Assembly (NCBI RefSeq): GCF_049985285.1
Contig: NZ_JBNIEU010000002.1
Location: 1,054,001-1,118,000, forward strand
DNA: 64,000 nucleotides
Direction of reading: 5' to 3'
Source: Aestuariirhabdus sp049985285
GTDB taxonomy: Bacteria > Pseudomonadota > Gammaproteobacteria > Pseudomonadales > Aestuariirhabdaceae
Below the pieces are notes generated by a model, which did no database searches, was not told where the DNA came from, and worked only from the letters and a program-made list of their open reading frames with translations. The position numbers and the translations under genes were made by a program. Below are positions 8,636-16,511 of the stretch, one piece after another (within the stretch, counting starts at the first letter, position 1; every line of letters begins with the position of its first letter).

Positions 8636-9811
8636 ATGTTAAATACCCCTTTTTCTCCCTGGCCATCATTTACGGAAGAGGAGATTTCAGCGGTTTCTCG
8701 GGTGATGGAGTCCGGCCGAGTCAATTATTGGACCGGCACGGAAGGGCGTGAGTTCGAAAAGGAGTTTGCCCGCTTCACCGATTGCAACTATGCGGTAGCA
8801 GTCTCCAACGGAACGGTCGCGCTCGATCTGGCGCTGCATGCGCTAGGTATCGGTAAAGGGGATGAGGTGATTGTCACTTCGCGCACCTTTTTGGCTAGTG
8901 TGTCATCGATCGTGCTTAGCGGCGCCAAGCCTGTTTTTGCCGATGTCGATCGGGACAGCCAGAACATTACGGCCGCATCCATCCTGCCACTGGTTTCGAG
9001 TCGTACCAAAGCTATTGTGTGCGTGCACTTGGCAGGCTGGCCCTGCGATATGGATCCTATTATGGAGCTTGCGGGAGAGTGCGATATTGCCGTTGTCGAG
9101 GACTGCGCTCAGGCCCACGGTGCTCGCTATAAGGGGCGTTCCGTCGGCTCCTTTGGGGATGTTGCGGCCTGGTCATTTTGTCAGGACAAAATCATGACCA
9201 CCGGAGGCGAAGGCGGTATGGTGACGACCAACCGCAAGGATTTGTGGAAAAAGATATGGTCTTACAAAGATCATGGAAAATCCTGGGAGGCTGTCTACGA
9301 GCGCGAACACCCGCCGGGTTTTCGCTGGGTGCATGATGCTTTCGGCACTAACATGCGCATGACCGAGATGCAGGCGGCCATCGGGCGTATTCAGTTGCAT
9401 AGAATGCCCGAATGGACCCTGCGCCGTCAGCGCGCTGCAAGTGCCATCGATGCAGCGGTAGCCCCCTATTCATCTATAAGGTCACCCAAACCCGGTGATA
9501 ACATTGAGCATGCCCGGTACAAACATTATCTGTTCGTGGACCCTGCGCATTTGGCGGTCGGCTGGGACCGGGATAGAATCGTTGCCGAACTCGGAAAGCT
9601 CGGTGTTCCCTGTTATCAAGGTTCCTGTTCAGAAGTATATCTGGAAGCCTGTTTTGAGGGGACAGGTTTTAGACCGGCCGAAAGGCTGCCAGCTGCGCAG
9701 GAGCTGGGAGAAACCAGTTTGATGTTTCTGGTTCATCCGACACTGAGCGATGTCGAAATCGATAAAACCTGTGAGGCGCTGGTATCTGTGCTGGGCACTG
9801 CGTCCGTTTAA
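8636..9811 (+). CDS. DegT/DnrJ/EryC1/StrS aminotransferase (PglE-like)
   Basis: A PLP-dependent sugar aminotransferase of 391 residues that converts a 4-keto-6-deoxy nucleotide-sugar to the 4-amino sugar. The family pattern is clear: SNGTVALDLALHALGIGKGDEVIVTSRTF, the EDCAQAHGA motif, and the Schiff-base Lys185 in FCQDKIMTTGGEGG. I chose ATG 8636 because AGCAGGA lies at 8621-8627 just before it and the protein then begins LNTPFSPWPSFTEEE, as family members do. An upstream GTG at 8615 would add seven residues but lacks a ribosome site. It follows the PglC-like gene and precedes the PglF-like gene, the order expected for a diacetylbacillosamine pathway. Confidence 0.9.
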   Translation: MLNTPFSPWPSFTEEEISAVSRVMESGRVNYWTGTEGREFEKEFARFTDCNYAVAVSNGTVALDLALHALGIGKGDEVIVTSRTFLASVSSIVLSGAKPVFADVDRDSQNITAASILPLVSSRTKAIVCVHLAGWPCDMDPIMELAGECDIAVVEDCAQAHGARYKGRSVGSFGDVAAWSFCQDKIMTTGGEGGMVTTNRKDLWKKIWSYKDHGKSWEAVYEREHPPGFRWVHDAFGTNMRMTEMQAAIGRIQLHRMPEWTLRRQRAASAIDAAVAPYSSIRSPKPGDNIEHARYKHYLFVDPAHLAVGWDRDRIVAELGKLGVPCYQGSCSEVYLEACFEGTGFRPAERLPAAQELGETSLMFLVHPTLSDVEIDKTCEALVSVLGTASV

Positions 9812-9880
9812 TCGTGCGGCCACAGAAGATAAAATTGTGGCGATAGCGGATCCTAACCTGTTTAAAGGTACCCTATAGCA

Positions 9881-11878
9881 ATGAACTTGAAACACTTTCT
9901 TCTTGCTCTTCCCCGCAAGCAAAAGCGCTTGTTGCAGCTTGCTGTGGATACGGTGCTGATCTGGATAGCGCTGTGGCTGGCTTTTTTTATCCGCTTGGGC
10001 ACAGATCAACTGATTAACCCATTTGGGGATCATTTTTGGCTGTTTATCGCAGCACCCCTTACGGCATTACCCTTTTTTATCACCATGGGGCTATACCGTG
10101 CCGTTATGCGTTATATAGGGCGCGATGCGTTGATTACCCTGGTACAGGCGACCGCGCTTTCGGCGCTGGTACTGACGCTATTGATCTATTGGTATAAAGG
10201 TAATGAGCTGGTGCCTCGTTCGGTGGTGTTTAACTATTGGCTGTTATCTACAGGTTTAATCGGCTGCCTGCGACTGTTTATGCGCCGATACTTTGTGACC
10301 AATACTCCATTGTTTTATCCCTTTACTCGTTTAAGCAAGAAGCATTTTCTTGATGATAAGCGCATCCCCGTTGCTATTTATGGGGCAGGAGATGCGGGTT
10401 TCCAACTGCTGTCCGCCCTTGAACACAGCGGCGATCTGTTACCGCTGGCATTTATTGACGATGATCGTTCCCTGGCCGGAAGGGTCATTGCCGGGCTGCG
10501 AGTCTATACCCCCAAGCATATCGATCAGATGATTGAAGAAACCGGATGCAAGGAGGTGTTGCTGGCGCTGCCCAGTGCCTCGCGCAAGCGCCGCCGGGAG
10601 ATCATCGACCAGCTCGAGCCCTACCCGGTTCATGTGCGGACATTACCTGGCATTAGCGAGATCGCAACGGGCAAGGTGAAGGTCGAGGATATTCGCGAAG
10701 TCGGTATCGAGGATGTCCTTGGCCGCGATGAGGTGGCACCCGATGTTTCTCTGCTAGAGCGCTGTATAACGGAAAAGACCGTCATGGTCACCGGGGCAGG
10801 GGGCTCTATCGGTTCAGAACTGTGCCGGAAAATTCTCGATAACCAGCCCTCTGCGCTGATTCTTTACGAACATTCTGAATATAACCTGTATGCGATTCAG
10901 GCCGATCTGGAAAAAATGATCGGGCGTTTAGGGCTGTCGGTACGGCTTATTCCCATACTGGGGTCGGTCCGTAATGGGAAACGTCTGCTGGCGGTCTTAA
11001 GGCGCTATTCTGTGGCGACGGTTTATCACGCAGCTGCGTATAAACATGTGCCGATCGTCGAGCACAACGTGGCGGAGGGCATAGAGAATAATGTGTTGGG
11101 TACGCTGCAAACCGCGCAGGCAGCGGTGGCTGCAGGTGTCGAGAACTTTGTTCTCATTTCTACCGACAAGGCAGTGCGTCCAACCAATGTTATGGGGGGT
11201 TCTAAACGCCTGGCCGAGATGGTTTTACAAGCGTTGGCGGTAACCCGTGAAGTGACGCTGTACCAAGCCGATAAGTGTGAGATCGACACGCCGGTGTTGG
11301 CCAATAACACCCGTTTTACCATGGTGCGGTTCGGAAATGTGCTGGGCTCATCGGGTTCCGTGATCCCCCTGTTTCGCGAACAGATCGCCAATGGAGGCCC
11401 TGTAACGGTCACCCACCCCAGTATCACACGCTATTTCATGACCATCCCCGAAGCTGCCCAGCTCGTGATTCAGGCGGGCTCTCTGGGAAGTGGCGGTGAT
11501 GTCTTTGTACTGGATATGGGCGAGCCGATAAAAATCGTCGATCTGGCAGAGAAAATGGTCCATCTCGCGGGGCTGAGTGTTCGTGATGAGAAAGATCCTG
11601 ATGGAGATATAGCAATCGAGTTCACCGGTTTGCGCCCCGGGGAAAAACTATACGAGGAGCTACTTATTGGCGACGCCGTGGGTTCCACCACCCATCCAAT
11701 GATTATGCGGGCCGAGGAGGAGTTTATGCCTTGGCCAGAGTTGTGCCAGCTATTGGATGAGTTGAGTTTGGCGTTGCAGGGCGATGATTTTTTGACAGTG
11801 CGAAAACTGATGGTTAAGCATGTGTCCGGGTTTAATCCAGATTCCGGTATTGTTGATTGGATGCAGTCCGATTCCTGA
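9881..11878 (+). CDS. Membrane UDP-sugar 4,6-dehydratase (PglF/WbpM/CapD family)
   Basis: A 665-residue nucleoside-diphosphate-sugar dehydratase, expected to convert UDP-GlcNAc to its 4-keto-6-deoxy form. The first ~150 residues contain four hydrophobic segments (for example LLQLAVDTVLIWIALWLAFFIRL). A CoA-binding-like Rossmann domain follows (VAIYGAGDAGFQL), and then the catalytic extended SDR domain with TGAGGSIGSELC (about 303-314). The usual YxxxK is replaced by Met438 and Lys442 (VMGGSK), as in WbpM, FlaA1 and PglF. It supplies the substrate for the upstream aminotransferase and, with the acetyltransferase, completes a bacillosamine-type set. A role in another 6-deoxy amino sugar (for example QuiNAc via a WbpM-type enzyme) is possible. 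Confidence 0.92.
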   Translation: MNLKHFLLALPRKQKRLLQLAVDTVLIWIALWLAFFIRLGTDQLINPFGDHFWLFIAAPLTALPFFITMGLYRAVMRYIGRDALITLVQATALSALVLTLLIYWYKGNELVPRSVVFNYWLLSTGLIGCLRLFMRRYFVTNTPLFYPFTRLSKKHFLDDKRIPVAIYGAGDAGFQLLSALEHSGDLLPLAFIDDDRSLAGRVIAGLRVYTPKHIDQMIEETGCKEVLLALPSASRKRRREIIDQLEPYPVHVRTLPGISEIATGKVKVEDIREVGIEDVLGRDEVAPDVSLLERCITEKTVMVTGAGGSIGSELCRKILDNQPSALILYEHSEYNLYAIQADLEKMIGRLGLSVRLIPILGSVRNGKRLLAVLRRYSVATVYHAAAYKHVPIVEHNVAEGIENNVLGTLQTAQAAVAAGVENFVLISTDKAVRPTNVMGGSKRLAEMVLQALAVTREVTLYQADKCEIDTPVLANNTRFTMVRFGNVLGSSGSVIPLFREQIANGGPVTVTHPSITRYFMTIPEAAQLVIQAGSLGSGGDVFVLDMGEPIKIVDLAEKMVHLAGLSVRDEKDPDGDIAIEFTGLRPGEKLYEELLIGDAVGSTTHPMIMRAEEEFMPWPELCQLLDELSLALQGDDFLTVRKLMVKHVSGFNPDSGIVDWMQSDS

Positions 11879-12046
11879 AATTTTGTAGCCATTTCATGCC
11901 GGCTTAAGGCTCTTGTTTTAAGGAGGACTTTAATTTGTGCTGGTAGCTAGTAAACTAAAATTTTTATCGGTTGCTAATCTTTTAAACAGTGCTAATAATG
12001 CGCGTCGCCAAAATGTTTCAAAATAATGTTATTTTAGGAATGTAAA

Positions 12047-12463
12047 ATGTCTGATATTGGTAAATCCCTATTAAAAAAAACCACTCTGAATAAAACCCTT
12101 AAGCCACTCACTCTGCAGGAGTTGGAAAAGCTGGCTTTGAACCTGGCTGATGTCATTAAAAAGCGTAAAGCCGACGAGAAACAGCAGCGGGAATCTAGAA
12201 AGCTGAAAAAACTCGCCGAGATTAAAAAGCTGATGGTCGAAGCCGGTTTGAGTGCCAGTGACCTGGGTGCCGAAAAGTCTACGCGCGCGCGCAAGGCCAA
12301 ATCAGCGAAAAAGGCCTCCAGCAAAGTTAAGGTAGCCGCCAAATTTCAGATAACCGACGATCAAGGAAAAGTACACCAGTGGACCGGACGCGGGCGCACC
12401 CCTAAGGTGTTCCAGGCGTTTTTTGATCAGGGTAATAGCAAGGAAGACTGCTTGATCAAGTGA
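12047..12463 (+). CDS. H-NS-like DNA-binding protein
   Basis: A 138-residue H-NS family protein. Residues ~20-70 are a charged coiled coil suited to oligomerisation (LEKLALNLADVIKKRKADEK and on). A lysine/alanine-rich linker (KSTRARKAKSAKKASSKVKV) follows. The C-terminal DNA-binding hook is recognisable by KVHQWTGRGRTPKVFQAF, the family's W-T-G-R-G-R-x-P core, which inserts into the minor groove of AT-rich DNA. The ATG has AGGA eight bases upstream. The preceding 168 bases are strongly AT-rich, which could allow autoregulation. Its position next to an AT-rich polysaccharide cluster suggests silencing of that cluster, but this is inference. Confidence 0.85.
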   Translation: MSDIGKSLLKKTTLNKTLKPLTLQELEKLALNLADVIKKRKADEKQQRESRKLKKLAEIKKLMVEAGLSASDLGAEKSTRARKAKSAKKASSKVKVAAKFQITDDQGKVHQWTGRGRTPKVFQAFFDQGNSKEDCLIK

Positions 12464-12603
12464 TTTTTCTGATGTGCTATGAAAGATCCCATTAGTCGGA
12501 ACCTATTTTATTTAGGGCGCCCACTTATGCAGATCTTTATTGGCAGCATTGAAGACGAGCGTATAAAATAGGGTACTTCGTACTCCACTTTTTAGGGCAA
12601 ACC

Positions 12604-13194
12604 ATGAGCAATATTGTATGGCATGATCAAGCCATTACCAAGGTAGAAAGAGCCACTCTAAAAAAGCAGAAACCTTGTCTGGTATGGTTTACCGGCCTTA
12701 GCGGTTCGGGCAAATCCACCATTGCGAACGCCCTGGAGCAGGAGCTGCACCGGCGGGGGTTTCATACCTATCTACTCGACGGTGATAACGTTCGTCATGG
12801 CCTCAATAAAGACCTTGGTTTTACCGATGAGGACCGTGTAGAGAACATCCGCCGTATTGGTGAGATGGCTCATCTGTTTGTGGATGCCGGTGTGATCGTA
12901 ATGAGTGCCTTTATCTCTCCCTTCGCCGCGGAACGGGATATGGTTCGTGGTTTGCTGGAGACCGAGGAGTTCATCGAAGTTTACATGAATGCTCCGCTCG
13001 ATGTTTGTGAGGATCGGGACCCCAAAGGTCTGTACCAAAAAGCCCGTAAGGGAGAAATTTTAAACTTCACGGGCATTGATTCCGCTTATGAAATCCCCCG
13101 CCGGCCAGATGTTACCATCGACACCGGCACCTTGCCGATCGAGGCCTGCGTGGGCGAACTGATCAGTTACATGGAAGCTAACGGGTATATCTAG
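12604..13194 (+). CDS. cysC: Adenylyl-sulfate (APS) kinase
   Basis: A 196-residue APS kinase that phosphorylates adenylyl sulfate at the 3' position to give PAPS, the sulfate donor. The P-loop GLSGSGKST is at residues 31-39, followed by LLDGDNVRHGLNKDLGFTDEDR, the APS-binding segment. The conserved Ser104 lies in FISPF and the usual DPKGLY motif is present. It stands alone, not fused to CysN and without cysD or cysN nearby. Given the sulfotransferase gene about 6 kb upstream and the SLC13 transporter just downstream, it probably feeds glycan sulfation rather than only cysteine synthesis. That link is contextual. Confidence 0.95.
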   Translation: MSNIVWHDQAITKVERATLKKQKPCLVWFTGLSGSGKSTIANALEQELHRRGFHTYLLDGDNVRHGLNKDLGFTDEDRVENIRRIGEMAHLFVDAGVIVMSAFISPFAAERDMVRGLLETEEFIEVYMNAPLDVCEDRDPKGLYQKARKGEILNFTGIDSAYEIPRRPDVTIDTGTLPIEACVGELISYMEANGYI

Positions 13195-13280
13195 CGCCCG
13201 ATTGTTCAATACCGACGCTGTCATTCCCGCGAAAGCTGAGGGCCCAGGCGTAAGGGCTGCCGATTGCATTTGAGGGAGTT

Positions 13281-13733
13281 GTCATCTCCGCGAAGGCGGG
13301 GATCCATGCAGAGTTGTTAGATGCCCGCCTACGCGGGCATGACGGTGGTGGGGTCAGCGGTGTTTTATTCCATCCGTGGCGTTTTATGTCGTTGATGATG
13401 TTCTATGTCATCCCCGCGAAGGCGGGGATCCATGCAGAGTTGTTAGATGCCCGCCTACGCGAGCATGACGGTGGTGGGGTCAGCGGTGTTTTATTCCATC
13501 CGTGGCGTTTTATGTCGTTGATGATGTTCTATGTCATCCCCGCGAAGGCGGGGATCCATGCAGAGTTGTTGGATGCCCGCCTACGCGAGCATGGCGGTGG
13601 TGGGGTCAGCGGTGTTTTATGCCATCCGTGGCGTTTTATGTCGTTGATGATGTTCTATGTCATCCCCGCGAAGGCGGGGATCCATGCAGAGTTGTTAGAT
13701 GCCCGCCTACGCGGGCATGACGAAGTTGGGGTC
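13281..13733. repeat. 126-bp tandem repeat, 3.6 copies
   Basis: Four copies start at 13281, 13407, 13533 and 13659, exactly 126 bases apart, and differ at only a few positions. Each unit holds a palindrome of the common CCCGCGAAGGCGGG type and a second one (GCCCGCCTACGCGGGC). A longer spacer with CCATCCGTGGCGTTTTATG follows. A degenerate relative occurs at about 13218. Because 126 is divisible by three, a long repetitive open frame runs through the block. I do not regard it as coding. It separates cysC from the SLC13 transporter. Confidence 0.92.
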
Positions 13734-13853
13734 GTTAGATGCCCGCCTGCTCGGGCATGACGGAGTTGGGATAGTTAGATGCCCGCCTGCGCGTGGATGA
13801 CGGAAATGGGGTAGTTGGATGCCCGCCTGCTCGGGCATGACAACAGTGGAGCT
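13694..13853. repeat. 40-bp REP-like tandem units, 4 copies
   Basis: Units begin at 13694, 13734, 13774 and 13814, each carrying GATGCCCGCCTGCTCGGGCA or a close variant, which forms a hairpin. They look like amplification of the second palindrome of the adjacent 126-bp unit, so the block probably grew by slippage in two modes. The last unit ends about 27 bases before the next gene, so the hairpins lie in its 5' leader. Confidence 0.88.
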
Positions 13854-13880
13854 GCAACCTTTAGGGGATAAGGATATTCA

Positions 13881-15617
13881 ATGTCGGCGTCTGCACTGAT
13901 CGTATTGATGGCACTGGTTGGGTTGCTTGCTGCGCTGATTGCTACCCGTGTTCGTCCGGCATTTCTCTTCGGCGGCTGTTTGCTGGGTTTCTACCTTTTC
14001 GGTTTGATCGACCGGCAGCTGATGTTATCCAACTTTATCAATGGCTCACTGCTTACCCTGCTGTTATTACTGCTGGTGTCCGTTGGACTGGAAAAGAGTC
14101 GCTTGCTCGATTGGGCCACCCGGGTCTTGCTTAATACCAGCGAAAGGGCTTCATTGTTGCGTCTGGGGGGACTCACCGCGGTTCTCTCCGCCTTTTTGAA
14201 TAATACCGCGGTGGTTGCCTCTCTGATGGGGCGCATCGCCTCACAGGACCGTATTGCCCCTTCGCGCCTGCTGATCCCGCTCTCCTACGCCGCGGTTTTG
14301 GGGGGCACTACTACCCTGATCGGCACCTCCACTAATTTGATTGTTAACAGTTTTGTGGAGGCGGCCGGTGGCTCGCCATTGGCTTTGACCGATTTTATGT
14401 GGGTGGGTGTGCCACTCGCTATCGTTGGGGTGCTGGCCTCGGTTGTCCTTGGCCCCAAATTGTTGCCCAGCTACCCCTCGGTGCAAAAACAACAACGCCG
14501 CTACTTTGCTGAAGCCCGGGTAGAGGAGGCAGCGCCTTTGGTCGGTCGTACGGTGCGGGAAAATCGGCTGCGCCAACTCGACAAGCTGTTTCTGGTGGAA
14601 CTGGTACGTGGCGAGCGGGTGATCGCCCCGGTCAGCCCTGACCTGCTGCTGGAAGCTGGCGATCGGCTGCTGTTCAACGGAGAGACCGATAACGTGCAAC
14701 AGTTAGCGGCGATCGATGGCTTGCAGCTCGCCCACGAGGCTCAGGGGGTGGGTGAGATTCAGGGAGGCATGGCCGAAGCGGTGGTTTCCAACACCTCAAA
14801 ATTGGTTGGCAAGTCCCTAAAGGATAGCGGCTTTCGTAGCCGTTACGACGCGGCGGTGGTTGCCGTCAATCGTGGCCATGAACAGTTGTCGGGCAAACTG
14901 GGCAGCATCGAGCTACAGGTGGGCGACTGCTTGCTGTTGTCGGCCGGTGGAGATTTTGAACAACGAGCACGAGATAGTGGCGATCTTCACCCCATTAGCA
15001 GTGGCAGCGTTGGTGGACGACTAAGCCAGCGGGGAAGTCTGGGTTCACTGTTCTCCTTTGTCGGCGCGATTGTGTTGGCAGCGAGCGGTGTTTTGCCCCT
15101 GTTTGATGGCTTGCTGCTGGTGTTATCACTCTACCTCCTGGCTGGCTGGGTCAGCGTAGCAGAGTTGGTGCAACGTTTTCCCTACCAACTGTTTTTGGTG
15201 ATCGGCAGCGCGCTGGGAATCGCACAGGTGGTTCAAGACGTTGGGCTGGTCGATCGGGCGGTGGAGTTAATACTCCCCGGCGGTGGGGCGATATCCCCCT
15301 GGGTGGCGCTACTGAGTATCTATCTGTTGACGATGGCACTGACGGAACTGGTCACCAACAATGTTGCTGCCGCATTGGCCTTCCCGGTGGCCTGGGGGCT
15401 TGCAGAGAGCCTCGGTGTCTCCTCCATGCCCTTCGTGATGGTGGTCGCGTATGGAGCCAGTGCCAGCTTTCTTACCCCCTACGGCTACCAGACCAACCTG
15501 ATGGTCTATGGTGCAGGTAACTATCGTTTTGTGGATTACCTGCGCATGGGGCTCCCCATCAGCCTCATCTACGGCGTGATGGTTATGTTGCTGGTACCGT
15601 TATTTTTTCCTTTCTGA
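13881..15617 (+). CDS. SLC13/DASS-family transporter with two RCK_C (TrkA_C) domains
   Basis: A 578-residue anion:sodium symporter-like permease. Membrane helices fill residues ~1-200 and ~385-578. Two soluble TrkA_C-type domains lie between them at about 205-285 and 295-370 (RENRLRQLDKLFLVELVRGE; SLKDSGFRSRYDAAVVAVNR). Transport-domain signatures are FLNNTAVVASLMG with TSTNLIVNSF in the first half, and TNNVAAALAFPVAW with LTPYGYQTNLMV in the second. Relatives with this layout import sulfate or related anions. The nearby APS kinase and sulfotransferase make sulfate attractive, but dicarboxylate transport cannot be excluded. The gene follows the repeat block with little room for a conventional promoter, so transcription may read through the repeats. 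Confidence 0.85.
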   Translation: MSASALIVLMALVGLLAALIATRVRPAFLFGGCLLGFYLFGLIDRQLMLSNFINGSLLTLLLLLLVSVGLEKSRLLDWATRVLLNTSERASLLRLGGLTAVLSAFLNNTAVVASLMGRIASQDRIAPSRLLIPLSYAAVLGGTTTLIGTSTNLIVNSFVEAAGGSPLALTDFMWVGVPLAIVGVLASVVLGPKLLPSYPSVQKQQRRYFAEARVEEAAPLVGRTVRENRLRQLDKLFLVELVRGERVIAPVSPDLLLEAGDRLLFNGETDNVQQLAAIDGLQLAHEAQGVGEIQGGMAEAVVSNTSKLVGKSLKDSGFRSRYDAAVVAVNRGHEQLSGKLGSIELQVGDCLLLSAGGDFEQRARDSGDLHPISSGSVGGRLSQRGSLGSLFSFVGAIVLAASGVLPLFDGLLLVLSLYLLAGWVSVAELVQRFPYQLFLVIGSALGIAQVVQDVGLVDRAVELILPGGGAISPWVALLSIYLLTMALTELVTNNVAAALAFPVAWGLAESLGVSSMPFVMVVAYGASASFLTPYGYQTNLMVYGAGNYRFVDYLRMGLPISLIYGVMVMLLVPLFFPF

Positions 15618-15629
15618 TCGATCGGGCCA

Positions 15630-16028
15630 TCAAACCCAATTTTCCAGCCTCAGCGCATCCACCCGCTTAAACTCTTTCATATTGTTCGTTACCAGTATCA
15701 ACCCCTCACTGCGGGCATGTGCCGCAATATGAAGGTCATTTACGCCGGTTACCCTGCCTTGACGCTCCAGTTCTGCACGTATATCGCCATAGTGTGCCGC
15801 TGCTTTAGGGGAGTAATCCAACACATCAAGGCGAGAGCTGAAGTCTTCAACCACGCGTAGATTGTGCTCCTTGCGCTCGCTCTTTTCTGCACCGTGCAGC
15901 AGTTCGGCAAGGGTAATTGAGCTGATCGAGATTTGGCCCGCGTGACGGTTGAATGTTTCCAGTGCTTCTAACGGGCGACGTTTGATTACGTAAATAACGA
16001 TATTGGTGTCGAGCATATATTTAAGCAT
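15630..16028 (-). CDS. vapC: VapC-type PIN-domain toxin
   Basis: A 132-residue PIN-domain endoribonuclease, the toxin of a type II toxin-antitoxin pair. Expected metal-binding acidic residues are Asp7 (MLDTNIVIYVI), Glu42 (ITLAELLHG) and Asp98 (NDLHIAAHA). The closing LVTNNMKEFKRV motif is typical of VapC enzymes that cut initiator tRNA. The start ATG overlaps the antitoxin stop by one base (TAATG), so translation is coupled. The gene is convergent with the SLC13 transporter, ending 12 bases from it. The tRNA target is assumed from the family. Confidence 0.93.
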   Translation of the reverse strand: MLKYMLDTNIVIYVIKRRPLEALETFNRHAGQISISSITLAELLHGAEKSERKEHNLRVVEDFSSRLDVLDYSPKAAAHYGDIRAELERQGRVTGVNDLHIAAHARSEGLILVTNNMKEFKRVDALRLENWV

Positions 16029-16261
16029 TAGAACGCTTCCCGCTCTTGCTGCTCCTGTGAGGGACGGGTCTCCATAAAGTCTTCGCTAGCAGGCGTGGCG
16101 TCCAGAAAGAAACTGTCCCAGCTGTGGTCTATGGGGGAAAGAATGCGGTCGTTTCCCACTACCCGAACCTGTACCTTTTTGACGCCTTCGGGGAATCGAC
16201 TATCGGCGGGTAAGCGAACCGACTGTGTACGATTATTGATGAATACGGATCCAGTGGACAT
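16028..16261 (-). CDS. vapB: VapB-type antitoxin
   Basis: A 77-residue antitoxin of the AbrB/SpoVT swapped-hairpin type. The N-terminal DNA-binding half is SVFINNRTQSVRLPADSRFPEGVKKVQVRVVG, and the acidic C-terminal tail (SWDSFFLDATPASEDFMETR) should wrap the toxin. I placed the start at ATG 16261 because AGGAA lies a few bases upstream and the protein then begins MSTGSVFINN. A longer frame to 16330 lacks such support. It precedes vapC with a one-base overlap. Pairs of this kind normally repress their own promoter, which would lie in 16262-16330. Confidence 0.9.
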   Translation of the reverse strand: MSTGSVFINNRTQSVRLPADSRFPEGVKKVQVRVVGNDRILSPIDHSWDSFFLDATPASEDFMETRPSQEQQEREAF

Positions 16262-16511
16262 GGCATATTCCTGGGTTGTTACTAATGGAGAGTGCCTGTA
16301 TATCATGGCACCAGCATAGGTATATGGCAATGCTATATAGCAGGGAGGGGTGGGAGTTTGAAGTTTTTCATCGACCCTACGGAAAAAATATGTGATCTCC
16401 TACACAGCGTGTGGAAAAACCCTGTTCACTGTAGGGTTTAAGTGCCCTAGTATCGATCGTTCATTATTTGCACAGAATTATCATCCACACCAACAAGGGA
16501 CTGTTTGGTCG

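Noticed and set aside
13314..13760. Long repetitive open frame (148 codons) across the 126-bp repeats
   Set aside because: The frame stays open only because the period is a multiple of three. There is no ribosome site, and other frames of the same repeats are also open.
13281..13853. CRISPR-like regular repeats
   Set aside because: The units are contiguous with no unique spacers, the 126-bp copies are almost identical throughout, and no cas gene is in the window.
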